Positions 25,301 through 33,417 of a stretch of 50,750 nt of DNA are shown here, piece after piece (positions within the stretch are counted from its first letter, which is position 1; each line of letters opens with the position of its first letter). The DNA lies in NCBI GenBank assembly GCA_020630955.1, contig JAHDIE010000025.1, positions 1 through 50,750 of the forward strand, read 5' to 3'. The DNA comes from Saprospiraceae bacterium. GTDB taxonomy: Bacteria > Bacteroidota > Bacteroidia > Chitinophagales > Saprospiraceae. Position numbers and translations under genes: made by a program. Below the pieces are notes generated by a model. It ran no database searches. It worked only from the letters and a program-made list of their open reading frames with translations, and had not been told where the DNA came from.

Positions 25301-25727
25301 TGGTTTCCTTTTTGCCGATGAAAATCTAATCAATATTAAATTCACAGCTACAGCAAATGGTGTTTTGAGCCAAGCAATAAGTTCTACCTCTGTAAGAAAC
25401 TCCTATCTGATGGGACTCGATTACAATTTAGTAGTATTGCTTATTGAAATGGAAAATATTATCAGTACAGGAATTCATAATACGGACAATACAGAAAACT
25501 TATTTGATGTGTATCCAAACCCTGCAAGCGATATAGTCACTTTTGATTTTATTGAAGAAATTCCAAATAATTATAGCATTCAGTTATTTGATCCAACAGG
25601 TAAATTAATTACTGATACAACGAACGAGAACAAATTAAATGTTGCTGCTTGTAATCCAGGAATGTACATATATCGACTAATACATGATGGAAAAGCATAT
25701 TCCGGACATATTAGTATTGTGAAGTAA
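22308..25727 (+). CDS. T9SS-secreted multidomain protein with dockerin and cohesin-like domains
   Basis: A 1139-residue surface or secreted protein. Order: signal peptide MKNLFTKLIFSTLLCSFSLLVSAQ (cleaved near residue 24); module A (about 37-132, with FDYGDGSVKILRSWTVIDWL); HYR-like Ig repeats (about 135-280, VIDNTPPVPVV and VTAVDEFGNT-type motifs); three related beta modules each ending near CWGTLN; a second copy of module A (about 563-663, with IEIGDGSFKVIREWTVLDWL); a dockerin type I domain (about 820-875, calcium loops as in ADINNDNSISAADIIELRK); a cohesin-like beta region (about 920-1040); and a type A sorting domain (about 1064-1139, VYPNPASDIVTFDF, ending SIVK). It probably is exported by T9SS. 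Function unknown; likely adhesion or complex assembly. It follows the anti-sigma gene by 19 bases and is closed by a terminator. Confidence 0.75.
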   Translation: MKNLFTKLIFSTLLCSFSLLVSAQCPVVSDANNPSDITLSIDTININNAAEELSPESLMENYGYSEQETFVTWEDPEDCGNLAYTYEDNLFDYGDGSVKILRSWTVIDWLTGDVIIHNQIIRNIIDLGSYCLPNIVVAVSPWTCTASISVYNLLAGGFEYDDIVTIPSNLTDLELGETNVNITGTVAGETFECSTIVTVIDNTPPVPVVLESLELNLDPNTCTATLYPEDIDNGTFDSCSGVSLSISPSTFSQEDAGTEVIVVLTAVDEFGNTNSSWTTVTINDCGTAGSITCIGLTTASPLQDDDLQLYPEDFLSSNPNQSDDLSLTITDSNGNIIPNALIPQGSFGSFSYIVTDNVTGDSCSGTLNIPMPSDPCQYIACNLDVDLILAENGTVDATLSDLGHELEQCSDIVIVISDLDGNVISSGSNSVSLNSTGTYYFSLETTEGNSCWGTLNVLAYVPCPNVMSCNDDIFVSMAGFGGSQSATINGDMLLEGNYTGCDLSTFSIEIEDAETGDNTYSGVGSVLVDQPGIYNYTITNPSNNNSCWGTLNIQGTTCFGINDVTFPEDINIAINNMNEDNIYDYLTPDNLISVLGFSYNDVYPNWPNSFNCENLFSHYTDQVIEIGDGSFKVIREWTVLDWLTAEIRSEVQIIKNIVFPGLICDFLPNTAPLGDCESGHTDEDDVEWPADLLNIADYRIKPSELELYSNVDPSNSKPIFVNNESLYSVDYIDILNQFEINQLTIGRVWTVSSNENVVGTYSQKLLVDISDLSSLVSVNTMFDRPIPEVDLNNITMTNNQGVAFIEGEDSLSPIKFDDAYNGVTIKDLILIQQYLLSLRELDDYQLLAADINNDNSISAADIIELRKVLLNMDSNADMDWFFIENTENIEANIEPKANYIGIKPGDVDDDAVLRDPILTETGIMLLSDVLVNNGEKYETTLEYEGDDLSLGVEIHLYYDESLIQIDELYVNNPDLNLDYNISVPGEIHLTLTKFNGSAGFLFADENLINIKFTATANGVLSQAISSTSVRNSYLMGLDYNLVVLLIEMENIISTGIHNTDNTENLFDVYPNPASDIVTFDFIEEIPNNYSIQLFDPTGKLITDTTNENKLNVAACNPGMYIYRLIHDGKAYSGHISIVK

Positions 25728-25765
25728 AATCCTCACAGGGATTGGTTTCAGAATTGAAACATTTG

Positions 25766-25810
25766 AAAACCCTCCTCTTCTCTCTCACTGGAAGATGGAG
25801 GGTTTTCTTA
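25766..25810 (+). terminator. Terminator after the 1139-residue secreted protein gene
   Basis: Long stem AAAACCCTCC-TCTTC / GAAGA-T-GGAGGGTTTT (arms 25766-25780 and 25791-25806) with a single bulge and a 10-base loop, ending in TTTTCTT. The ATG at 25795 lies inside the descending arm, so it is unlikely to start translation of the next gene. Confidence 0.8.
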
Positions 25811-25824
25811 TCTTCAATGAAATT

Positions 25825-27489
25825 ATGAAAACCATTATCTATATACTTTTTATTTTCACTTCCGTAAATATCTATTCGCAGAAAACTGTTGGGGTAATCA
25901 ATACCACTGAAGATGTACTTCCAGGATATATTTTTTTCTCTCCATTTTCAAGCACGGATGCTTATATGATTGACCATTGTGGTCAGCTAATTAATAAATG
26001 GGAAAGAGGAACCAACCCAGGACTTGCAGCATATTTTTTAGAAAATGGGTTGATGTTAAGAACTTACAAAGCAAATCCATCAGGACCATTTACTTCAGCA
26101 AGTAATGCTGGAGGATTAGAATTAGTAGATTGGAATAATAATACCGTTTGGTCTTATGAATTCAATAATGCCGAATGGTTATCTCATCATGATGCTGTTA
26201 TCATGCCAAATGGAAATATTCTGGTTTTAACATGGGATCTCGTCTATACGGAAGAGCTCATAGATATGGGACGTAATCCAAGCGAAATTTCAAGCCAAGG
26301 TTTTATGTGGTCTGAACGCATTATAGAGGTACAACCTATCGGCAATAATGATATGCAAATTGTCTGGCAATGGGAAATAAAGGATCATTACATTCAAGAT
26401 TATGATCCCACAAAATTAAATTATGGAGTTGTTTCAGAACACCCAGAATTATTTGATCTAAACCTCCCTGAATTAGACAGTCCGAATTCTAATTCAAGTC
26501 GGGATTGGAATCATATGAACGCCATTGATTATAATTCCGAATTGGACCAAATCCTAATTAGTGTCCGTAACTCTGACGAAATTTGGATTATTGACCACTC
26601 CACAACAACAGAAGAAGCAAAAACAAGTGTAGGTGGAATCTATGGCAAAGGAGGAGATATCTTATATAGATATGGGAACGCGAGCGCTTATGGAAGAGGA
26701 GATTCAAGTCCACAAAAACTATTTGGTCAACATGGTGTCCATTGGATTAAAGAAGGATTGGAAGATGAAGGAAAAATAATGATATTTAATAATGGTAATG
26801 GAAGACCTGGTCCAGACTATTCAACTGCAGAAATCTTAGTACCAGATCAGTCCTCTCCTGGCTTTTATATCCAATCAGAATCAGATGCCTTCGGTCCAGA
26901 ATCTACAGAATGGGAATTCGGAGGATCGGGCAATATTTTCTATTCCCCATATCTATCCAATGCACAAAGGTTAACCGGTGGGCATACATTGATCAATGCA
27001 GGATCCCCAGGATACATTTTTGAAATTGATGAAAATGATGAAATAGTTTGGGAATACATCATACCCTTACAAGGGAATACACCAGTCCCACAAGGTTCAA
27101 ACCCAAATGGAAACTCCACTTTTAGGGCTTATAAATTCGATTCAAATTATGAAGGCTTTAATGGCATCGATCTCATTCCAGGTGAGCTGATAGAAGCTGA
27201 TCCCAATCCTCTTCCTTGCCTTATTTCTTCCAATAAAAATATTTTTGTTGACCTTCCAAAGTTTTCATTCACTTATAGTAATGATGTGAAAGAAATAAAG
27301 GTCAATAATCCAGAAATGTATGAGCTTCAACTTAACCTGTTCAATCTATTAGGAAACGAGCTCTTAAATATGAAAATAAGTGCTCAGGAAGAAACTATCC
27401 CAATCAGAGTAAATTCCGGTTCTTATTTTTTATTGATCACAGATCGAAATAAGAATAAAATATCTGGGAAACTAATGGTTTTACATTAA
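25825..27489 (+). CDS. Secreted arylsulfotransferase-like protein (ASST family)
   Basis: About 554 residues. From ATG 25825 there is a clean signal peptide (MKTIIYILFIFTSVNIYSQ). The body is a predicted six-bladed propeller of the ASST family, with DHCGQLINKWE, WLSHHDAVIMPNGNILVL, RDWNHMNAIDYNSE and GQHGVHWI. The repeated His pairs are what aryl-sulfate sulfotransferases use to carry the sulfate and activate the substrate, so a periplasmic or surface sulfotransferase is plausible but not proven. The C-terminus (LQLNLFNLLGNELLNMKIS ... GKLMVLH) looks like a short T9SS sorting domain. It lies downstream of a terminator, so it may be transcribed from its own promoter. The in-frame ATG at 25795 is rejected because it lies in the hairpin. 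Confidence 0.7.
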   Translation: MKTIIYILFIFTSVNIYSQKTVGVINTTEDVLPGYIFFSPFSSTDAYMIDHCGQLINKWERGTNPGLAAYFLENGLMLRTYKANPSGPFTSASNAGGLELVDWNNNTVWSYEFNNAEWLSHHDAVIMPNGNILVLTWDLVYTEELIDMGRNPSEISSQGFMWSERIIEVQPIGNNDMQIVWQWEIKDHYIQDYDPTKLNYGVVSEHPELFDLNLPELDSPNSNSSRDWNHMNAIDYNSELDQILISVRNSDEIWIIDHSTTTEEAKTSVGGIYGKGGDILYRYGNASAYGRGDSSPQKLFGQHGVHWIKEGLEDEGKIMIFNNGNGRPGPDYSTAEILVPDQSSPGFYIQSESDAFGPESTEWEFGGSGNIFYSPYLSNAQRLTGGHTLINAGSPGYIFEIDENDEIVWEYIIPLQGNTPVPQGSNPNGNSTFRAYKFDSNYEGFNGIDLIPGELIEADPNPLPCLISSNKNIFVDLPKFSFTYSNDVKEIKVNNPEMYELQLNLFNLLGNELLNMKISAQEETIPIRVNSGSYFLLITDRNKNKISGKLMVLH

Positions 27490-27500
27490 AATAAAATTGA

Positions 27501-28202
27501 ATGAAAATAATTCTAGAATATGCTGAAGCTTTAATAGAATTATTTTTTCCAAGGCTGTGCATTGCATGTCTAGTGAAGAACCCTTTACGAGATCAGATGT
27601 ATTGTCTTCAATGCAAACTCGAATTACCTTATACTGATCAAATTGATATTCCCGACAATGAACTAGAATTCAGAATCTTTGGTCGCTTCAAGTTTGAAAG
27701 AGCTGCTGCCTTATTTAGGTTTAGAAAAGGAAATAAAGTTCAAAACATCATCCACCAATTGAAATATAAAAACAGGCCACATATTGGTTTTGAATTAGGT
27801 AAAGAGTTTGGCAAAAAAATATTGAATTCAAAAGAGTTTCCTATACCAGATCTTATCATACCAATTCCCTTGCATAAAAAAAAACAAATACAAAGGGGTT
27901 ACAACCAAAGTCATGAGTTTGGAAAAGGAATTTCTTCCGTACTGAATATACCTATTTATGAAAATATTATAAAAAAAGTCTCTGACAATAAATCTCAAAC
28001 AAAAATGAATAGAATCTCAAGACTTGAAAACGTAATGAATTCTTACCAAATTAAAGATGACACTAAAATCAAGGGGAAACACGTCCTACTGGTAGATGAC
28101 ATCCTTACCACTGGTGCAACAATTGAAGCTGCTGCACAAAAATTATTGAAGTCACAAGATCTAAAGCTATCTTTGGCAATAATTGGAATGGCAGAGCTAT
28201 GA
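27501..28202 (+). CDS. comF: ComF-family phosphoribosyltransferase-like protein
   Basis: A 233-residue ComF/GntX protein. N-terminal zinc-finger Cys pairs (CIACLVKN and CLQC); a family motif near residue 140 (PIPLHKKKQIQRGYNQS); and the PRPP-binding loop HVLLVDDILTTGATIEAAA near the C-terminus. In naturally competent bacteria ComF acts with PriA in handling incoming single-stranded DNA, but many non-competent species also carry it. ComF is the only competence-linked protein in the window; it is mentioned because of the six-copy DNA word. Start ATG 27501 is 11 bases after the upstream stop. The next ORF overlaps by four bases (ATGA), so translation is coupled. Confidence 0.88.
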   Translation: MKIILEYAEALIELFFPRLCIACLVKNPLRDQMYCLQCKLELPYTDQIDIPDNELEFRIFGRFKFERAAALFRFRKGNKVQNIIHQLKYKNRPHIGFELGKEFGKKILNSKEFPIPDLIIPIPLHKKKQIQRGYNQSHEFGKGISSVLNIPIYENIIKKVSDNKSQTKMNRISRLENVMNSYQIKDDTKIKGKHVLLVDDILTTGATIEAAAQKLLKSQDLKLSLAIIGMAEL

Positions 28203-28699
28203 TAGAAAACCACCTTAAGGCTGAATTTACAAGAAGAATGCAAAATGAATCTTTGATGAGAATCGAAGCATGTCTTGATCATATGACAGAAGACAATATT
28301 TGGTACGCTCCTAATAAAAATGTCAACTCAGTTGGAAATATAGTACTTCATTTATGTGGAAATATTAGACAGTATATCATTTCTACCTTTACTTCCCAAG
28401 AAGATAACCGAAAGCGTAGCCTAGAGTTTTCTCAACATAAATCGCACAACAAAGAGGAGTTGAAACAAAAGATTTCTGAAACCATATTGGAGTCTGCTGA
28501 AATAGTTAGTGGATTAAATCTCCTTTCTTTTAAAAAAGAGTTTGAAGTTCAAGGATTTAAGGAATTAGGAGTAAATATTATTGTACATGTCATTGAGCAT
28601 ACAAGCTATCATACCGGTCAAATTACCACAATATGTAAGTGGTTAGAAGATGTGGATACAAAATATTATGCAGGTCTTGATTTAGATAAAACTTCATAG
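28199..28699 (+). CDS. DinB-fold protein (DUF1572-like)
   Basis: A 166-residue four-helix DinB/YfiT-type protein. The metal-ligand His residues fit the pattern: H in IVLHLCGN (near residue 52) and HVIEHTSYHTGQI (near 130-140), giving the three His of the family. Members are putative metal-dependent enzymes, some thiol transferases; this one has no assigned substrate. It overlaps comF by four bases and the next GT4 by one, so the three are in one transcript. Length is normal. Confidence 0.78.
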   Translation: MIENHLKAEFTRRMQNESLMRIEACLDHMTEDNIWYAPNKNVNSVGNIVLHLCGNIRQYIISTFTSQEDNRKRSLEFSQHKSHNKEELKQKISETILESAEIVSGLNLLSFKKEFEVQGFKELGVNIIVHVIEHTSYHTGQITTICKWLEDVDTKYYAGLDLDKTS

Positions 28700-29844
28700 T
28701 GGCAATCAAAGTATTAAATATTACAGAAGAAGGTAGAGGAGGTGGGCCACTCAAAAGAATCAAAGACGTTGCACAAAAATTAATGGATCAAGATATTGAA
28801 ACCACCGTATTGTTTCCCAATAAGGAATCTGATGTATTCAAAGCTTCTTTAGAAGAAGCATCAATTCCTGTCATAGAAATGAGCATGCATCGATTGACCA
28901 AAACAAAAGGTCTACTTTTGGTTTTTTTAGTCACATTTATTCCTGAAGTAATCCGTTTGATTCAACTTATTAGGAAAAACAAATACGATATTATTCTTTG
29001 TAATGGATCGTGGCAAATCAAAGGAGTATTGGCAGCAAAGTTTAGCAATGCAAAATCTATTTGGATTCAAAATGATTCATATCAACCAAAAATTGTAGCA
29101 AGGCTTTTCAAATTTGCGTCAAAAAGAGCTGATGCTTTCGTTTTTGTTTCCGAAAGAACTAAAGAATTCTACTCTTCAATCAATCCCCAAATTCTTAATA
29201 AACCAAATGTTATTATTCAATCACCTGTTGATATCGAACGCTTTTCACCAGACTTAAGAAAAGAAAACACTAAAACTTTGAGTGAGGATGGAATAAAAAT
29301 ATTATCTGTAGGATATATAAACAATAACAAAGGCTTTGATACTCTCATAAGAGCAATCCATGAAATAAATAACAATACAACAGAAAAAATTCACTTTTAT
29401 ATTGCAGGACCTGTGTTTGACAATCAACAAGATTATTACGATATGCTAAAGCATCTTCAAAAAGAGTTAGGTGTAGATAATCTAACTTTCTTGGGTATGC
29501 GTAAAGATATTGATATCCTATTGAATGAGGTTGATATATATGTCTGTTCTTCTGATTTTGAAGCCAGTCCTATATCTGTCTGGGAAGCACTTTCGTCAGC
29601 CCTTCCAGTAGTTTCTACAAATGTAGGAGATGTTGAAAAAATATTTACCGAAAACGATTGTGGAATAGTGGTTGCTTCAAAAAAGCCTAAACAATTATCC
29701 CTGGCAGTATTAAAGCTACTTCAAGATAATAACTTAAGAACAAGGTACTCTAAAAAGGCAAGAGAAACAGCTCTGAATCTTTTCTCTCTTGAAGCTGTTT
29801 CGAAAGAATATAAAAAGTTCTACGAACTAATTGCCAATCAATAA
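28699..29844 (+). CDS. Glycosyltransferase family 4
   Basis: A 381-residue GT4 with glycine-rich N-terminus (EEGRGGGPLKRIKDVA) and a donor domain with ILSVGYINNNKGFDTLI and CSSDFEASPISVWEALSSALP (E-x7-E type). Start is GTG at 28699, overlapping the previous stop by one base. The gene stands at the head of the second glycan block; the next gene (ManC) has its own promoter. Donor and acceptor are unknown. Confidence 0.85.
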   Translation: MAIKVLNITEEGRGGGPLKRIKDVAQKLMDQDIETTVLFPNKESDVFKASLEEASIPVIEMSMHRLTKTKGLLLVFLVTFIPEVIRLIQLIRKNKYDIILCNGSWQIKGVLAAKFSNAKSIWIQNDSYQPKIVARLFKFASKRADAFVFVSERTKEFYSSINPQILNKPNVIIQSPVDIERFSPDLRKENTKTLSEDGIKILSVGYINNNKGFDTLIRAIHEINNNTTEKIHFYIAGPVFDNQQDYYDMLKHLQKELGVDNLTFLGMRKDIDILLNEVDIYVCSSDFEASPISVWEALSSALPVVSTNVGDVEKIFTENDCGIVVASKKPKQLSLAVLKLLQDNNLRTRYSKKARETALNLFSLEAVSKEYKKFYELIANQ

Positions 29845-29908
29845 GCATTCTTGTTAAAGGTGGGATAATTAATTACACAATATTTTAACTCACGTAATTA
29901 TATATTAA

Positions 29909-29916
29909 TAAATTTG
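29909..29916 (+). promoter_or_regulatory. -7 promoter box (TAAATTTG) of the ManC glycan operon
   Basis: Exact TAnnTTTG, in a 126-base AT-rich gap. A T-rich element (TTTTAAC) lies about 20 bases upstream in place of a -33 TTTG. The leader to the ATG at 29971 is about 50 bases. Confidence 0.5.
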
Positions 29917-29970
29917 CAATAAGTACAGTATAGCAAAATTGAAATACTATTTTTTAATTTAAAAGGGACA

Positions 29971-31047
29971 ATGGATCATAAAAATACATATGTAGCCATC
30001 ATGGCAGGAGGAGTAGGTTCTAGGTTTTGGCCATCTAGTAGAGAGACACTTCCAAAACAATTTTTAGACATCCTTGGTATAGGAAAATCATTGATACAAA
30101 TGACCTGTGAGCGGTTTCAAAATATTGTTCCACCTGAAAATATTTTAGTGTTAACCAATAAGACCTATGTTGGGTTGGTAAAAGATCATCTACCTCAGAT
30201 TCCTGAAGGAAATATTCTTGCAGAACCGAGCCGGAATAACACTGCCCCTTGCAATGCTTTATTAGCATTAAAAATTATAGAAAAAAACAAAGAAGCAACA
30301 CTTGTTGTCGTTCCTTCAGATCAGGTTATATTAAAAGAACAGAAATTTCTTGAAAATATTAGCAAGGCTGTAAGCTTTGCAGCTGATAGTGACAAATTGG
30401 TCACCTTATCCATACAACCAACAAGACCTGATACAGGATATGGATATATTGAAGTTGGTAAAAATTCTAATGAAGGTGAATTTAAAAAAGTTTTGAGCTT
30501 TAAAGAAAAGCCAAATTTAGAAACTGCCAATGAATACTTATCCAGCGGAAACTTTGCTTGGAATGCAGGAATATTTATTTGGAGTGCCAAAACTATCATA
30601 AATTCATTTAATAAAAATGCTAAAAAAATCATTGACGTATTGAGTGAAGATTTATCCCAATTAAACACTCCTAATGAACAAAAGTATATAGATGAAGTCT
30701 ATCCCAATACTGAGCGCATCAGCATTGATTACGCAATATTAGAAAGAACAGATCAATTGTACACAATACCTTCAGATATTGGATGGTCGGATCTTGGAAC
30801 TTGGAACTCACTGCATGCCTACATGGAAAAAGATGAAGGCAACAATGTGGTCATTGCAAGTTCCAAAAAACTTGATAATGTAAAAAACAATTTTATCAAA
30901 AGTTACAAGGATAAGTTGGTGGTAGTAAGAGATCTTGAAGATTACATTGTAATAGACGAAAAAGACGTTTTAATGATTTACCCAAAAGATAAAGAACAAG
31001 AAATAAAAGCAATGAGAGTTTCGATCGAGGAAGATCGTTATCTATAA
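29971..31047 (+). CDS. manC: Mannose-1-phosphate guanylyltransferase
   Basis: Makes GDP-mannose from mannose-1-P and GTP. The 358-residue protein has the nucleotidyltransferase signature MAGGVGSRFWPSSR followed by LPKQFLDI, then VVPSDQVI, FKEKPNLETA and WNAGIFIWS. It lacks the C-terminal isomerase domain found in bifunctional ManC/AlgA, which fits with mannose-6-P coming from the PGI/PMI enzyme at 14529. Its stop overlaps the next GT4 start (TAATG). The ATG at 29971 follows a purine-rich stretch AAAGGGACA. Confidence 0.93.
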   Translation: MDHKNTYVAIMAGGVGSRFWPSSRETLPKQFLDILGIGKSLIQMTCERFQNIVPPENILVLTNKTYVGLVKDHLPQIPEGNILAEPSRNNTAPCNALLALKIIEKNKEATLVVVPSDQVILKEQKFLENISKAVSFAADSDKLVTLSIQPTRPDTGYGYIEVGKNSNEGEFKKVLSFKEKPNLETANEYLSSGNFAWNAGIFIWSAKTIINSFNKNAKKIIDVLSEDLSQLNTPNEQKYIDEVYPNTERISIDYAILERTDQLYTIPSDIGWSDLGTWNSLHAYMEKDEGNNVVIASSKKLDNVKNNFIKSYKDKLVVVRDLEDYIVIDEKDVLMIYPKDKEQEIKAMRVSIEEDRYL

Positions 31048-32186
31048 TGTCGAAAAGAAAAAAAATAATACTAGTTGCTAATTCAACCTGGAATATTTAC
31101 AATTTCAGATTGAACATTATCAGAAAGTTGATTTCCGAAGGGCATCAATTAGTGGTAATTGCTCCTGTTGATGAGTATTTGGAATACAAAGAAAAGTTTC
31201 CAGACGTAAAACACATCCCCATGAAAACTATGGGAAGAGATAGCACCAATCCTTTCAGAGACTTCTTATTATTTGTAGAACTTTATCGCAAATACAAATG
31301 GCTAAAACCAGACCTAATTTTACACTATACCAATAAGCCCAATATTTATGGGGGATTGGCAGCTAAATTACTTGGTATTTCTTCCGTAGCCTTTGTTACA
31401 GGTCTAGGCTATTCGTTTATTCATAAAGGGTTCTTGAATTTTATTGTTAGGAAACTATACCGCCTATCAGGAAAAACGCACAAAAAATTCATTTTTGAAA
31501 ACGAAGATGACCTAAGGCTTTTTATCGATGAAAAAATTGTAAAAAATCAAAAAGCTGTTTCTGTAAAAGGTTGTGGAGTAGATACTTCATATTACCTCCC
31601 CTACCCAAATGGCATTGCCAAAGATAAAATCACTTTTACCTTTATTGGTCGTTTGCTATATGATAAAGGGATTAGAGAATTTATGGACGCCGCTAAGATA
31701 ACCAAGAAAAAGTACCCAATAAGTAGCTTTGAAGTCATAGGAGAATTCGATACAAACAACCCTTCCAATATCGATAAAGAATACTTTGTCGACTGGGTTG
31801 ATAGTGGCATCATTGATTACAAAGGATTTGTTAGAGATATAAGACCAGTACTTAGACAAACTGATTGTGTCGTGCTCCCATCCTACCGAGAAGGAATGCC
31901 TAGAACAATTTTAGAAGGCATGTCAATGGGTAAAGCTATTATAACTACTGATGTTCCAGGTTGTCGCGAAACTGTTGAAAATAATATAAACGGATATATC
32001 GTGCCTTCTAAAGATGTTCATGCTTTAGCAAATGCTTTCGAAAAGATGATCTTGCTACCTTATAAACAAAGAAAAAGAATGGGAGAAGCAGGAAGGAAAA
32101 TGGCAGAAGAATTTTTCGACGACAAATTAATTGCAGAAAATATAGTTTCAATTCTAAATCCATTATTACATGGCTCTAAAGCCTGA
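31047..32186 (+). CDS. Glycosyltransferase family 4 (WbpX/PglA-like)
   Basis: A 379-residue GT4. The N-terminus (ANSTWNIYNFRLNIIRKL) and the block LHYTNKPNIYGGLAAKLLG are typical of the subgroup transferring hexosamines in capsule and N-glycan assembly. The donor domain has FTFIGRLLYDKGIREFMDAA and PSYREGMPRTILEGMSMG (E-x7-E). It overlaps ManC by one base and the next GT by 17 bases, so the unit is strongly coupled. The true acceptor cannot be told from sequence alone. Confidence 0.87.
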   Translation: MSKRKKIILVANSTWNIYNFRLNIIRKLISEGHQLVVIAPVDEYLEYKEKFPDVKHIPMKTMGRDSTNPFRDFLLFVELYRKYKWLKPDLILHYTNKPNIYGGLAAKLLGISSVAFVTGLGYSFIHKGFLNFIVRKLYRLSGKTHKKFIFENEDDLRLFIDEKIVKNQKAVSVKGCGVDTSYYLPYPNGIAKDKITFTFIGRLLYDKGIREFMDAAKITKKKYPISSFEVIGEFDTNNPSNIDKEYFVDWVDSGIIDYKGFVRDIRPVLRQTDCVVLPSYREGMPRTILEGMSMGKAIITTDVPGCRETVENNINGYIVPSKDVHALANAFEKMILLPYKQRKRMGEAGRKMAEEFFDDKLIAENIVSILNPLLHGSKA

Positions 32187-33417
32187 AGCAGCATTGCTAA
32201 TTCATTACTATTTCCCTCCTATACACTCAATAGGTGTATTAAGAAATTTCTATTTAGCCCAAGCTTTTCAAAAGAAAATAGAGCATATTCAGGTATTGAC
32301 TACAAGCAATAGAAATATTTTACCACAAAATAATATGAAGGGTCTTGAATCCTTTACGATAACACCATTAGAAACCAAAGATTATAGAACACACCAAAAA
32401 CAAACACACTTTCAAGAAAGTAAGAAAAATAAATGGACCATCAAATTTGTAAGAAAATTAATTGATAGCTTTCCATTTAATGTGTGGATTGGGGAAGGAG
32501 GCTCTAGTTATATTAATAATGGAATAAAGGAAGGGTCAAAGTTCTTAAGTAAAAACCATAATTCTCTAATCTATACTTCATTTAGACCTTATGCAGATCT
32601 ATATATTGGATATAAATTAAAACAAGCTTTTCCTGATGCAAAATGGATCGTAGACTTTAGAGATTTACATGTAGATCCTATGTACAAAAATGTTTTCTTT
32701 CCTTCATTGCAAAAACGAAATAATAATAGAATTATTAAGAGTGCAGACTTAATCATAACAGTCTCCGAAGGATTGGCCAAAGAATTGAGAAAAACACATG
32801 CTCAAGTAAAAACAGTTTACAATGGGATCAATATCAACAAGAAGCAAACTGAAAAATTTGAAAAATTTACCATTTGCTATACTGGCTCGTTATTTGGTAA
32901 CAAAAGAAACCCAAAACCATTTTTTTCTTGGCTCAACGAACAAATTGCAAAAGGCACAATAGAGAAAAACAATATAGAAATCAAATATGCTGGTAAAGAT
33001 GGGCCTCAATTTTACAATTACATCAAGGAATTTAATCTAGAAACAAATTTTGAAAATCTAGGAATTATCTCGCATCACAAAGCAAAACTACTTCAAAAAC
33101 AGTCTCACATCAATTTATTACTTACAAATGTTACCAAAAATCACAAAGGAGTACTCACAGGAAAATTATTTGAATATATTGGTTCCCTTACACCCATTGT
33201 AGCCGTCATAAATGGAGGACATGATGATGAATTGGAATTACTTTTAAAAAAAACCAATTCAGGAATAGTATTCAGTTTAAATAATGAAAATGAAGTTCAT
33301 TCCTTGTATCAGAATTGGTTAAATGGGAATTTAATAATTAATAACGATTCGAATATAGAAAAATATTTCTCCTGGGATTCAGCAGCAAAAGAAATATTAG
33401 AAGCAATAAATGTATAA
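32170..33417 (+). CDS. Glycosyltransferase, GT4-like (WbuB-like)
   Basis: A 415-residue protein whose N-terminus, LLIHYYFPPIHSIGVLRNF, is typical of WbuB-type GT4 proteins. It shows an acceptor-domain block WIVDFRDLHVDPMY and a donor domain with TICYTGSLFGNKRNPKPFF. The usual E-x7-E is weak: KLFEYIGSLTPIVAVI stands in that position. It overlaps genes on both sides (17 and 8 bases). Function as a glycosyltransferase is well supported by fold motifs and position, but the weak donor motif means activity is less certain. Confidence 0.75.
   Translation: MALKPEAALLIHYYFPPIHSIGVLRNFYLAQAFQKKIEHIQVLTTSNRNILPQNNMKGLESFTITPLETKDYRTHQKQTHFQESKKNKWTIKFVRKLIDSFPFNVWIGEGGSSYINNGIKEGSKFLSKNHNSLIYTSFRPYADLYIGYKLKQAFPDAKWIVDFRDLHVDPMYKNVFFPSLQKRNNNRIIKSADLIITVSEGLAKELRKTHAQVKTVYNGININKKQTEKFEKFTICYTGSLFGNKRNPKPFFSWLNEQIAKGTIEKNNIEIKYAGKDGPQFYNYIKEFNLETNFENLGIISHHKAKLLQKQSHINLLLTNVTKNHKGVLTGKLFEYIGSLTPIVAVINGGHDDELELLLKKTNSGIVFSLNNENEVHSLYQNWLNGNLIINNDSNIEKYFSWDSAAKEILEAINV

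Noticed and set aside
25795-25824. ATG 25795 as start of the arylsulfotransferase-like gene
   Set aside because: It is inside the terminator hairpin of the previous gene and adds residues ahead of the signal peptide.
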